A stretch of DNA of 64,000 nt from contig OY970265.1 in NCBI GenBank assembly GCA_963715675.1, positions 2,232,001-2,296,000 on the forward strand, in the 5' to 3' direction. A program made the translations under genes and the position numbers. Positions 50,284-58,157 of the stretch are shown here, one piece after another (the stretch's first letter is position 1; every line of letters starts with the position of its first letter). This stretch comes from DASVWZ01 sp963715675. Its GTDB lineage: Bacteria; Acidobacteriota; Terriglobia; Terriglobales; Acidobacteriaceae. Under the pieces are notes generated by a model. The model made no database searches. It saw nothing but the letters and a program-made list of their open reading frames with translations, and was not told the origin of the DNA.

Positions 50284-51636
50284 TTACGGCAAACGGAAGA
50301 TGACGGTTACCTCCGTCTGAAACTCCTGCGGCACACCACTTCTTAGGAGCGGCTTGAATCGCCACTGCTGCACTGCAGTGCTGGCGGCGGCGGCCAATTG
50401 GGAATCGCCCTGCAATGTCCGCACTGTCTTCACCGATCCATTCTTGTCGACAGTCACCTTGAGCGTCACCGGCCCCTGCACGTGCCGCTGCCGGGCCTGC
50501 TCTGGATATTCAGGCTCAACGCGATAAGTCACGTACTGGTTTGCGGTGTCCGGAGATGTCAACATCGCAGGCTCCCCGCCACCCTGCGCCGTAGCGGATG
50601 ATGCGAGCCCTGATGAGTTCTGGGCCGATACAGCCTCCGGCGGAGCAGACTGACGGTAAATCACTTTGCCATTCTGGGAAACGACCAGATTGCTGCGGCT
50701 CAGTTCTTCCGGATTCACAGTCTTCGGCTCGGGTGTGGACTTCGCAATGAATGGAGTCTGAGCCGGAGTGGAAGCAGGAACTGAAGCAGCGACCACTGAA
50801 CTCGGAGCTGATGGAGTCGGAACTGCTCGCGTCGCAGCGGTTGGTGTTACACTCCGATTCGCCTTCCGCGCCGCACTCATCGAGGCTCGCTGCACTCCCA
50901 GTCCGAGCAACCACCCGAGCGCCAGGGCTGAAACGATCACGACGAAGGTCAGGACCGTGGTCCAATAATCTTCTTGCAGAACTGCCGGCTCGCGCGCCGG
51001 AGGCTCAAGACTTTCGGAGGGCGGCAACACCGCGGGATCCGGCTCTTCAACCGGCGCAACTTCCGAAGCCGGCGAGGAAACAGTATCCGACCGGATCGCG
51101 ACCTGAGTGAGATACACCAGGTTATTTGCAATGAGGCGCGACAGGGACTGCAGCGCACGAATATCGGCGAACGCGTTCGGCTTGGGAGAGAAGACTTCCA
51201 CCACTCCGAGCAATTCATCCTGAAGCAGTATGGGAAAAACCAGAATCGAGCGGATTCCCATGTGGCGGCACAGCGCAGCATCGACACGGGTATCAATCTC
51301 GCTATCGTCACACCGTTGGAAGGTCCTGCTCTTCACACAAGCGCCGGACAACCCGGAATCCGAACTCAGCCGGCTATCCAGGGCAGGAGCACTGGCACCG
51401 CTGGTAGCCCGGCACAGAATTTCATCTTTCTGTCGCAAGGCGAGCGCCGCAGCCGAAGCGCCCGTGACACGCCGGGCTTCTTCGATCATCTCCTTCAGGG
51501 CGGGATCTTCGGAGGGAACGCCGGAATCATGGACCGAATCAGCCGGGTTCCCGTCCAAAGTGGGTTCAGAATCCGGGATGTCGGTCAGGCGGTGCGAGTC
51601 GAGCGGGTCGAATTGCGACAGGGAGCGCGGGGCCAC
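50284..51636 (-). CDS. GAF - transmembrane - TonB C-terminal fusion protein
   Basis: A 450-residue protein from GTG 51636, with GGAGGG four bases upstream (VAPRSLSQFDPLDSHRL). A GAF-like sensor domain occupies about 45-185 (ALKEMIEEARRVTGASAAALALRQKDEILCRATSG...LGVVEVFSPKPNAF). One membrane segment lies near 230-250 (VLTFVVIVSALALGWLLGLGV). A Pro/Ser/Ala-rich linker leads to a TonB C-terminal domain in the last 85 residues (YRVEPEYPEQARQRHVQGPVTLKVTVDKNGSV...WRFKPLL). The open frame continues into the insertion sequence 85 bases upstream, and also through the restored pre-insertion sequence to 53927. A longer, IS-broken form therefore cannot be excluded, but that extra stretch has poor coding character. 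Confidence 0.82.
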   Translation of the reverse strand: MAPRSLSQFDPLDSHRLTDIPDSEPTLDGNPADSVHDSGVPSEDPALKEMIEEARRVTGASAAALALRQKDEILCRATSGASAPALDSRLSSDSGLSGACVKSRTFQRCDDSEIDTRVDAALCRHMGIRSILVFPILLQDELLGVVEVFSPKPNAFADIRALQSLSRLIANNLVYLTQVAIRSDTVSSPASEVAPVEEPDPAVLPPSESLEPPAREPAVLQEDYWTTVLTFVVIVSALALGWLLGLGVQRASMSAARKANRSVTPTAATRAVPTPSAPSSVVAASVPASTPAQTPFIAKSTPEPKTVNPEELSRSNLVVSQNGKVIYRQSAPPEAVSAQNSSGLASSATAQGGGEPAMLTSPDTANQYVTYRVEPEYPEQARQRHVQGPVTLKVTVDKNGSVKTVRTLQGDSQLAAAASTAVQQWRFKPLLRSGVPQEFQTEVTVIFRLP

Positions 51637-51713
51637 GGAACCCTCCGGATGCTCTACGTGGTGAACGTTACACGAATCCTTGGGCGAAGTTTCCCCCCAA
51701 ACGACCGCCTTGT

Positions 51714-51721
51714 CAACTACC
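51714..51721. repeat. Left 8-bp target-site duplication
   Basis: CAACTACC directly abuts the left terminal inverted repeat and is repeated exactly at 53753-53760. Confidence 0.92.
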
Positions 51722-51747
51722 GGCAATAAATTACTTGACTCATCCAC
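51722..51747 (+). repeat. Left terminal inverted repeat (IRL)
   Basis: 26 bases, GGCAATAA at the outer end and TTGACTCATCCAC at the inner end. It differs from the right repeat at positions 9, 10 and 13 only. Confidence 0.92.
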
Positions 51748-51840
51748 GGCGTTAGGCCGATGATGGCTCAGGGATTTATTTGCCAGTGAAAGGAATTCAC
51801 TGTGCAATTGCCCTACCCGGAAATCATACGAGGTCAGTGG

Positions 51841-52584
51841 ATGGCCCACGTTCACTTGTTTTGCGATGAAAGTGGAAAGGTGCATAGCTCGGACTATGTT
51901 ACGTTCTGCGGCTATTTGGGGAACGGTGAGCAGTGGGACAGTTTCAGATCGGGGTGGTCACAACTGCGTGCCCAGAGAGCTGTTCCTCCTATTCACGTAA
52001 GCCTCATGCGCCGACCAGAAAAAGATGAGCAGTGGTCGATGGTCAAGAAGAGGTGGGGTTCGGAATATGACGAGAGATGTGACTTGCTGCTAGATGAATG
52101 TGCATTGTTGATACACGATGCGAAACTCATCTGCGTTGGAACCATTGTAGATTGCAATGCATTTAAGTCTGGCAGCGTTCCAAAGCTTAAGAAAGCAACA
52201 TATGACGACCCGCATTATCTAGCGTTTCAATGGACCGTCTTGCGCTCGCTGGAGCGGGTAGAGTGGGGTGACACAGATGCCCTGCTAGGGCTGCTATTAG
52301 ACGACGATTACGAAAAGGCGATCCACTGCTATCAATTGTTGAGAAGTTTAAAGGAACAACATCCAGAATCTAAAAAGAGAATATCGGGAATTTGTTTTTG
52401 CAGCGATGATAAGTATCCCGGTGTGCAAGCAGCGGACATAATCGCCCATGAGGCAAGGCGGTTGGCCACAGAAAAAGCACCTGAACCGTCTAAAAGATTC
52501 CGTCTCTTGACGCAAAATCTATCTAATCAACCTCATATGTTCGACGAAAAAGCCTTACTGAGGCTGGAGGATGAATTCAAATGA
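51841..52584 (+). CDS. DUF3800 protein, IS passenger gene
   Basis: A 247-residue protein from ATG 51841, with GAGG seven bases upstream. The N-terminal FCDESG (Asp9-Glu10-Ser11) and the late block DDKYPGVQAADIIAHEARR are the DUF3800 hallmarks. The fold is thought to be RNase H-like with acidic metal ligands. The biochemical function is unproven; members are frequent in mobile and defence-like contexts. The gene is lower in G+C than the host and lies wholly within the terminal repeats. Its stop overlaps the next start as ATGA. Confidence 0.9.
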   Translation: MAHVHLFCDESGKVHSSDYVTFCGYLGNGEQWDSFRSGWSQLRAQRAVPPIHVSLMRRPEKDEQWSMVKKRWGSEYDERCDLLLDECALLIHDAKLICVGTIVDCNAFKSGSVPKLKKATYDDPHYLAFQWTVLRSLERVEWGDTDALLGLLLDDDYEKAIHCYQLLRSLKEQHPESKKRISGICFCSDDKYPGVQAADIIAHEARRLATEKAPEPSKRFRLLTQNLSNQPHMFDEKALLRLEDEFK

Positions 52585-52745
52585 GCGAGCATGAATTTGA
52601 GAAGTTTGACAGTGTGGTGAAGAAGGTTCTCTCTGTGTCGCATGAGGAGCTAATACGACGAGAGAAGGAGTGGAAAAAGAAACGAGTGCAAAGAAAGCGG
52701 GCTAAGACTTCGCCCGCCTCCCGCGCTTCAGTTTCCAAGGCTTAG
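52581..52745 (+). CDS. 54-residue basic partner of the DUF3800 gene
   Basis: ATG 52581 overlaps the DUF3800 stop (ATGA), giving tight coupling. The protein starts MSEHEFEKFDSVVKKVLSVS and continues HEELIRREKEWKKKRVQRKRAK before a Ser/Ala-rich end: an acidic start, an amphipathic helix and a Lys/Arg-rich C-terminus. It ends at TAG 52743-52745, overlapping the transposase stop from the other strand by 4 bases. Small Lys-rich ORFs of this kind often accompany DUF3800 genes in my recollection. It could be a partner or antitoxin-like peptide (inference). Confidence 0.75.
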   Translation: MSEHEFEKFDSVVKKVLSVSHEELIRREKEWKKKRVQRKRAKTSPASRASVSKA

Positions 52746-53704
52746 TTAATCGTGGTGGCTCCCACCTTGCCAGTGAGTTCTGCGAAGGTGAGGCGCTTCC
52801 CGAGTATCTGCGAAACCGCGAGATTGAAACGGCCAGCGTCATCAAGGTCTTTGCGGTTGTTGAAGCGGAACATCTGTTCGTCAAGGTAACGAAACAAATG
52901 AAACGGCTCCACGCTAACGTAGGTTCCCGAAATCCCGCGCTTGAGAAGCGACCAGAAGTTCTCAAGGCCGTTAGTGTGTACGCGACCGTCGACGTATTCG
53001 GTCGCATGATCTACAACCTGATGCGCGTAGTCCACTTCAAGACCGCTGTAAGACTTGAGCGCATCAGAGTACAGCGCAGAACCCGCAGTAACATGCTTGC
53101 GGACTTGTTCCTGCAATGCCGCCCGCTTGCGATTAGGAACGACCGCTGCACGAACCTTCCCGCCGCGCTCAAGAATTCCCATGACTGCGGTTTTATCCTT
53201 GGTGCCAGTTGCGGTAATGCGGCGCTTGCGCTCACTCATGTGCATGTTCCGCGCCTTGCCACCGATGAAGGTTTCGTCTACTTCGACTTCTCCGCCCAAC
53301 TTGGAACCGAAGAAATCGTCCTGCATTGCGAGTCGGATGCGGTGAAGCATGAACCATGCCGACTTCTGCGTAACCTTCACGTCTCGCGCAATCTCATAAC
53401 TGCTGACACCATTCTTGCAATTGGTGACCAGCCACATTGCCATGAGCCACTTATCCAGAGTGATAGGCGAATCTTCCATGATGGTTCGGACCTTCACGGA
53501 GAATTGGCGCTTGGTGTGATGGCTGCTGCATTGCCACAAGCGCCGAGCAGGATTGAACTTCACCTTGTCAGAGCCGCATGTTGGGCAGGTAACACCGTTA
53601 GGCCAGCGACGTATCGCAAGGTAGTCGATGCAGTTGTCAGGGTTCGCGAAAAATACAACCGCCTCTTGCAGGCTCTTTGGTTCGGTCATGGCCTTGTTCT
53701 CCAT
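52742..53704 (-). CDS. IS1595-family (ISXO2-like) transposase
   Basis: A 320-residue DDE-type transposase. The N-terminal zinc ribbon is TCPTCGSDKVKFNPARRLWQCSSHH (Cys40, Cys43, Cys59, His62). The catalytic core has VEVDETFIGGK (Asp143), LYSDALKSY (Asp214) and HTNGLENFWSLLKRG (Asn245/Glu248), followed by HLFRYLDEQMFRFNNR. ATG 53704 is used here; ATG 53689 (MTEPKSLQEA) is an alternative with GGAG nine bases upstream. The frame is intact, so the element is potentially active. Confidence 0.95.
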   Translation of the reverse strand: MENKAMTEPKSLQEAVVFFANPDNCIDYLAIRRWPNGVTCPTCGSDKVKFNPARRLWQCSSHHTKRQFSVKVRTIMEDSPITLDKWLMAMWLVTNCKNGVSSYEIARDVKVTQKSAWFMLHRIRLAMQDDFFGSKLGGEVEVDETFIGGKARNMHMSERKRRITATGTKDKTAVMGILERGGKVRAAVVPNRKRAALQEQVRKHVTAGSALYSDALKSYSGLEVDYAHQVVDHATEYVDGRVHTNGLENFWSLLKRGISGTYVSVEPFHLFRYLDEQMFRFNNRKDLDDAGRFNLAVSQILGKRLTFAELTGKVGATTIN

Positions 53705-53710
53705 GCACCG

Positions 53711-53739
53711 AATATACAGAAACTATGTGGATGAGTCAA
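53711..53739 (-). promoter_or_regulatory. Transposase promoter embedded in the right inverted repeat
   Basis: Read on the minus strand: TTGACT (53739-53734), a 17-base spacer, TATATT (53716-53711), then the transposase ATG 7 bases on. The -35 box lies inside the terminal repeat. The leader is very short, so initiation may use the second ATG at 53689. Confidence 0.7.
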
Positions 53740-53752
53740 CTATATTATTGCC
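53727..53752 (-). repeat. Right terminal inverted repeat (IRR)
   Basis: 26 bases matching IRL at 23 positions when reversed. It contains the -35 element of the transposase promoter. Confidence 0.92.
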
Positions 53753-53760
53753 CAACTACC
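53753..53760. repeat. Right 8-bp target-site duplication
   Basis: CAACTACC, an exact copy of 51714-51721, directly outside IRR. Confidence 0.92.
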
Positions 53761-53972
53761 CATTCGGGCCATTGTCTACCCCTTGGCGTTAACTCCTTTC
53801 GTTCCTTCCCCGGCTCAAAACGCCACCCCCTCCAGCATTCCGGGCTGGATTCCCATTCCAAGTCGCCCAGGGTATGCCCAGGAGCCATCGCGCGTGCGAG
53901 CCAAATCAACAGTGCAAAATTCGTCATTTCTGTGACGGCACCCTACCAGGCAGCCTCCTCTGCGGCAGCGAC

Positions 53973-53978
53973 TATAAT
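53973..53978 (+). promoter_or_regulatory. Consensus -10 box 11 bases before the kinase start
   Basis: A perfect TATAAT. Transcription would start near 53985, about 5 bases from ATG 53990, and no Shine-Dalgarno sequence is present. This suggests a leaderless message. No good -35 box is seen. Confidence 0.45.
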
Positions 53979-53989
53979 GGTGCGAACGG

Positions 53990-56548
53990 ATGACCCTCAC
54001 CTCTGGCACAAAACTCGGCCCCTATGAAATCCAATCGCCTCTCGGTGCCGGCGGCATGGGTGAGGTCTACCGCGCTCGGGACACGCGCCTCGACCGAAGT
54101 GTTGCAATTAAGATCCTTCCTGCAGCTTTTTCTTCCGACACAGATCGTCGGCAGCGCTTTCAGCAGGAAGCGCGAGTTCTCAGTTCGCTCAGCCATCCCA
54201 ATCTTCTCGCTATTTTCGATGTTGGAGAGCAGAACAATTTCCACTTCCTGGTTTCTGAGCTGCTCGAAGGCGAAAGCCTTCGCGAGCGACTGAATGCGGG
54301 ACCCTTGCCGCTTCGCAAGGCGGTGGACTACGGGGTTCAGATGGCAAACGGCCTGGGCGCCGCGCACGAAAAAGGAATCGTGCACCGCGACCTGAAGCCG
54401 GACAATATCTTTATCACAAAAGACGGCCGAGTTAAGATCCTCGATTTTGGCTTGGCGAAAACGGCCCCGGAAACGGATGGAAACGCCGCTACGATGGCGG
54501 GAACAGCCACCCTGCCAGGCATGGTTCTGGGTACGGCCGGCTACATGTCTCCCGAACAGGTTCTCGGGAAAACGGCGGACGTTCGCTCCGATATTTTCAG
54601 CTTCGGAGCCATTCTGTACGAGATAGTGGCAGGGCAGCGTGCGTTCCGCGGTGGCTCTTCGGTTGAGACGATGAATGCCATCCTGAAGGACGACCCGCCG
54701 GAAATTTCTACGGCGACGAAGAACATTTCTCCCGCCATGGAAAGACTGATTCGCCGCTGTCTGGAGAAAGCGCCGGAAGAACGGTTCCAATCGGCACGCG
54801 ACCTTGCTTTCGCTCTCGATGCCCTGTCTGGAATATCCGGCACTGCGGCAGCGCAGGTGGCAAGTGCACGCTCCCCCCGCAAACTGCGCCTCGTTTTGCT
54901 GTTCTCGCTTGCGGCGCTGGTGGCCTTGGGGCTGGGATTTCTTGCCGGCATGCGGGCCAGAACACCCAACCACCCCATATTTCATCAGCTCATTTTTGGA
55001 CGCGGTTTCATCGAGACGGCCCGCTTTACGCCGGATGGACAGAACGTGCTCTACGGGGCAACCTGGAACAATGGGCCGTTTGAAATCTTCAGCACCCGGC
55101 TCGAGGGACTGGAGTCACGCCGCCTCGGCATGCCCTCGGGAAACATCCTGGGAATCGCTCCCAACGGACAGATGGCGCTTGGGCTGGGATGGCGCCACAC
55201 TCTGAACTGGATGACCACGGGAACCCTGGGCGAGGCATCTCTGAGTGGAGGCGAGCCCCGCTCGGTATTGGAAAAGGTTTGCGACGGCGATATCTCTCCG
55301 GATGGAAGACAATTCGCCATTGTTCGCTGCATTGGAGGCGAGCAGACGCTGGAGTTTCCTGTCGGGAAAGTGCTTTACCGCACCAACGGCTACATCAGCC
55401 ATGTGCGCATCTCGCCACAGGCAGACGTGATTGCTTTCTGTGATCATCCCGTCCGGGGTGACGACCGGGGGTTCGTCGCCATAGTTGATCTCGCAGGGAA
55501 GATCACCAGGCTCACCCAAGAATGGGGCTCGCTGCGCGGGTTGGCATGGCCTGCTTCCGGAGAGGAAATTTGGTTCACGGCCAGCCGCGTCGAAGATCCA
55601 CAAAGTCTGATGGCGGTGTCGCGCGCGGGACGGCAGCGGGTCATCCAGGTTTCGCCGTCCTATATGTGGCTGCAGGACATCAGCGCCGACGGCAAAGTGC
55701 TTCTCGGAGACTCGCAGGAGGGTGGTGTCGTCGCCATTCATCGCGAAGGCGCGGCTCCGGATAAGATCATTGATATCGCCAGTGAAAGCACGACCCTCTC
55801 AGGCATTTCAGACGATGGTTCTCTGGTCGCTGTGGATTACAGTGGAGCGGGTTCTGGTCCGGACTATGCCGCGTATCTGGCGAAAACGGACGGCTCGGGT
55901 CCGGTACGTCTGGGAGACGGCTCGTCCATGGGAATGTCGCCCGATGGAAAGTGGATCGCGGCCACCCTGCCTTCGACACATTCCGCCTTTCGCTTGCTTC
56001 CGACCGGCGCGGGAGAAACCCGGAGTTTCGAAATCAGCCCGGTTCGTGTACTCGATTACTACGGCAGTTGGGTTCGAGACGGTTCCAAGTTCGCCTTTTC
56101 AGGAGCAGCAACCGGAAAACCAGCAAGAACCTACTTGTTGGATACGAAAACCGGCAAGACATTCCCAGTAACCCCAGAGGGGACTACGGACCCTTTGATT
56201 TCGCCAGATGGAAAGGTCGTTGTGGCGCGTGACCAGCAGCAGAGGTTTCGGCGCTACCCCGTGGACGGAGGTGAAGCCCAGGAGATGAAGGGGCTCAAGG
56301 ATGGAGAGATTCCGATTCAGTGGGACACTTCGGGTACGAAGTTATATGTCTGGGATGGCACTTTCCCCGCGCACATTTTCCTCGTGGACTTGAAAACCGG
56401 CGCGCGTCATCCCTGGACCACTCTCGTCCCCATCGACTCAGCCGGCGTGCTGTACGGCAATATTGTGATGACGCCTGATGGAAAAACGTCGGTCTACCGC
56501 TACCGTCGAATTATGACAACTCTATTTCTTGCGGAAGGGTTAAAGTGA
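53990..56548 (+). CDS. Membrane Ser/Thr protein kinase with PD40/WD40-like sensor domain
   Basis: An 852-residue protein. The cytoplasmic PknB-type kinase (12-280) has GAGGMGEVYRARD, Lys41 in AIK, Glu60, HRDLKPDN (132-139), DFG (152-154), GTAGYMSPEQ and DIFSFGAILYEIVAGQRAF. One membrane segment lies near 300-320 (LVLLFSLAALVALGLGFLAGM). The outer part (330-852) is a beta-propeller of TolB/PD40-type repeats (ARFTPDGQNVLYGA, GDISPDGRQFAIV, VRISPQADVIAF, SPDGKWIAATLP, ISPDGKVVVARDQ). Acidobacteria carry many such kinases; the signal sensed is unknown. It was the divergent neighbour of the GAF-TonB gene before the IS arrived. Confidence 0.94.
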   Translation: MTLTSGTKLGPYEIQSPLGAGGMGEVYRARDTRLDRSVAIKILPAAFSSDTDRRQRFQQEARVLSSLSHPNLLAIFDVGEQNNFHFLVSELLEGESLRERLNAGPLPLRKAVDYGVQMANGLGAAHEKGIVHRDLKPDNIFITKDGRVKILDFGLAKTAPETDGNAATMAGTATLPGMVLGTAGYMSPEQVLGKTADVRSDIFSFGAILYEIVAGQRAFRGGSSVETMNAILKDDPPEISTATKNISPAMERLIRRCLEKAPEERFQSARDLAFALDALSGISGTAAAQVASARSPRKLRLVLLFSLAALVALGLGFLAGMRARTPNHPIFHQLIFGRGFIETARFTPDGQNVLYGATWNNGPFEIFSTRLEGLESRRLGMPSGNILGIAPNGQMALGLGWRHTLNWMTTGTLGEASLSGGEPRSVLEKVCDGDISPDGRQFAIVRCIGGEQTLEFPVGKVLYRTNGYISHVRISPQADVIAFCDHPVRGDDRGFVAIVDLAGKITRLTQEWGSLRGLAWPASGEEIWFTASRVEDPQSLMAVSRAGRQRVIQVSPSYMWLQDISADGKVLLGDSQEGGVVAIHREGAAPDKIIDIASESTTLSGISDDGSLVAVDYSGAGSGPDYAAYLAKTDGSGPVRLGDGSSMGMSPDGKWIAATLPSTHSAFRLLPTGAGETRSFEISPVRVLDYYGSWVRDGSKFAFSGAATGKPARTYLLDTKTGKTFPVTPEGTTDPLISPDGKVVVARDQQQRFRRYPVDGGEAQEMKGLKDGEIPIQWDTSGTKLYVWDGTFPAHIFLVDLKTGARHPWTTLVPIDSAGVLYGNIVMTPDGKTSVYRYRRIMTTLFLAEGLK

Positions 56549-56744
56549 CTCTTCCCTGCTCCACCGCAAGGTACAAGGTCAATTCTGGCTGGTTAAGCAA
56601 TGCGCCGACACAGCGTCCTCCCATTTTGCATTCTGCTTCTGATATTTCTTCCCGGTAGCGCGGGCCGCGCCGCTGGAACTGGTAAACTAAGTTCTTTTAC
56701 TGGAGAATGCTTCAGTTGAAAGCTGGTTTGGGGGGCGAGTTTTC

Positions 56745-58157
56745 ATGCGGATTGCTGTGGTCGGGTCAGGATACGTGGGATTGGTGGCGGGCGCCTGCTT
56801 TTCGGAACTCGGCCATGACGTCATCGTGGTGGACAACGATGAACAGAAGCTTGCCGCTTTGCAGGCCGGGCAGGTGCCCATCCACGAGAATTTTCTGCCT
56901 GAACTGCTGCAGCGCCACCGCGGGCAGCGGCTGACCTTCTCTGGAGATTTACATCAAGCAGCCAAGGACAGCTCCGCCATCTTCATTGCGGTTGGCACAC
57001 CTCCAACCGAGCAGGGCGAGGCCGACCTTTCCTACGTAGAGTCGGTGGCCCGCAGCATCTCTGCCGCCATTCATGGATATAAAGTGGTAGTGGAAAAGAG
57101 CACGGTGCCCGTGTACACCAGTGAATGGGTCCGCCGGGTGATTCTGCGCAATGCCGCCGCGCCCGACATGTTTGATGTGGCCTCAAACCCTGAATTTCTG
57201 CGGGAAGGAACCGCGGTCACGGACTTTCTCTATCCCGACCGCATCGTCGTCGGGGCTAACAACGAGCGTTGCGCCGGGGTGCTTCGCGAAATCTACGCGC
57301 CTTTGACCGATGGCAGCTACTACCGGCGGCCGAATGCGATTCCCCAACCCGGCCAGGTTCCGATTCCACCCAGGTTGATTGTGACCAGCACGCAGAGCGC
57401 CGAGTTGATCAAACATGCTTCCAATGCGTTTCTGGCAATGAAGATCTCCTTTATTAACGCAGTGGCTTCGGTATGCGAATCCGTCGGAGCGGACGTGAAA
57501 CAGGTATGCCAGGGAATCGGCAGTGACAGCCGGATCGGATCGCGCTTTTTCAACCCGGGAATCGGTTATGGCGGGTCCTGCTTCCCCAAAGACCTGAAAG
57601 CGTTTCGCGCGGTGGCGCGAGAGTGCGGATATGAATTCCGCTTGCTGGACGAAGTCATGCGCATCAATGAAGAGCAACGCGAACGCTTTCTGCGCAAGGT
57701 CCGCGGCGCGTTATGGACGCTGCGGGGCAAGCGCTTGGCGGTGCTCGGCCTGGCATTCAAGGGGGGGACCGACGACATCCGCGAATCGCCCGCCATCTTC
57801 CTGGTGGAAACTCTGCTGCAGGAGGGCTGCCAGATCGCGGCCTACGACCCGGCTGCCCAGGAACGGGCCAAAGAAGTTCTGGGCTCCGGGGTAAATTTTG
57901 CGGCAGATGCCTACGAAGCGGCCTGCGGCGCGGATGCGCTGCTGATCCTGACGGAATGGGACGAATTCGCCAATCTCGACTTGAAACGAATCTACAGCCA
58001 GCTCAAGTATCCCATCGTGATTGATGGCCGGAACCTTTACGATGCCGGAATCATGGCGGAACACGGATTCACGTATTATAGTGTGGGGCGTCCGGCGGTC
58101 ATTCCGGAAAACACGCCGGTTGCCGCGGCCCCGGCAAGGACGCGAAAAAATTCATGA
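56745..58157 (+). CDS. ugd: UDP-glucose 6-dehydrogenase
   Basis: Oxidises UDP-glucose to UDP-glucuronate with two NAD+. It has 470 residues. Markers are MRIAVVGSGYVGLVAGACFSELGHDV for NAD binding, VGTPPTEQGEADLSYV, VEKSTVPVYT, SNPEFLREGTAV, ELIKHASNAFLAMKISFINAV, and catalytic Cys in NPGIGYGGSCFPKDLKA. GLAFKGGTDDIRESPA and the C-terminal VIDGRNLYD are intact. The C-terminal 25 residues (PENTPVAAAPARTRKNS) are a low-complexity tail. Its stop overlaps the next gene as ATGA. The product is the substrate of that gene. Confidence 0.97.
   Translation: MRIAVVGSGYVGLVAGACFSELGHDVIVVDNDEQKLAALQAGQVPIHENFLPELLQRHRGQRLTFSGDLHQAAKDSSAIFIAVGTPPTEQGEADLSYVESVARSISAAIHGYKVVVEKSTVPVYTSEWVRRVILRNAAAPDMFDVASNPEFLREGTAVTDFLYPDRIVVGANNERCAGVLREIYAPLTDGSYYRRPNAIPQPGQVPIPPRLIVTSTQSAELIKHASNAFLAMKISFINAVASVCESVGADVKQVCQGIGSDSRIGSRFFNPGIGYGGSCFPKDLKAFRAVARECGYEFRLLDEVMRINEEQRERFLRKVRGALWTLRGKRLAVLGLAFKGGTDDIRESPAIFLVETLLQEGCQIAAYDPAAQERAKEVLGSGVNFAADAYEAACGADALLILTEWDEFANLDLKRIYSQLKYPIVIDGRNLYDAGIMAEHGFTYYSVGRPAVIPENTPVAAAPARTRKNS

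Larger units (their letters stand above)
51722..53752. mobile_element. Complete IS1595-family-like insertion sequence with DUF3800 passenger pair
   Basis: A 2031-bp element. Its ends are 26-bp inverted repeats: left GGCAATAAATTACTTG...ATCCAC, right (reversed) GGCAATAATATAGTTG...ATCCAC, 23 of 26 identical. They are flanked by perfect 8-bp direct repeats CAACTACC, the duplication length known for the IS1595 family. Inside are an ISXO2-type transposase (minus strand) and, convergent to it, a DUF3800 gene plus a 54-residue partner. A 60-base sample of the passenger (52501-52560) has 24 G+C, far below the host level. Intact ORFs, ends and duplications suggest a recent insertion. Confidence 0.93.

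Noticed and set aside
53745..53927. 60-residue frame on the minus strand right of the IS as a separate gene
   Set aside because: It enters the IS end. In the restored pre-insertion sequence it would fuse in frame with the GAF-TonB gene, but the Trp/Arg-rich translation and missing ribosome-binding site argue for non-coding upstream DNA.
53972..54985. 337-residue open frame antisense to the kinase
   Set aside because: Complement of the conserved kinase domain; no domain of its own.
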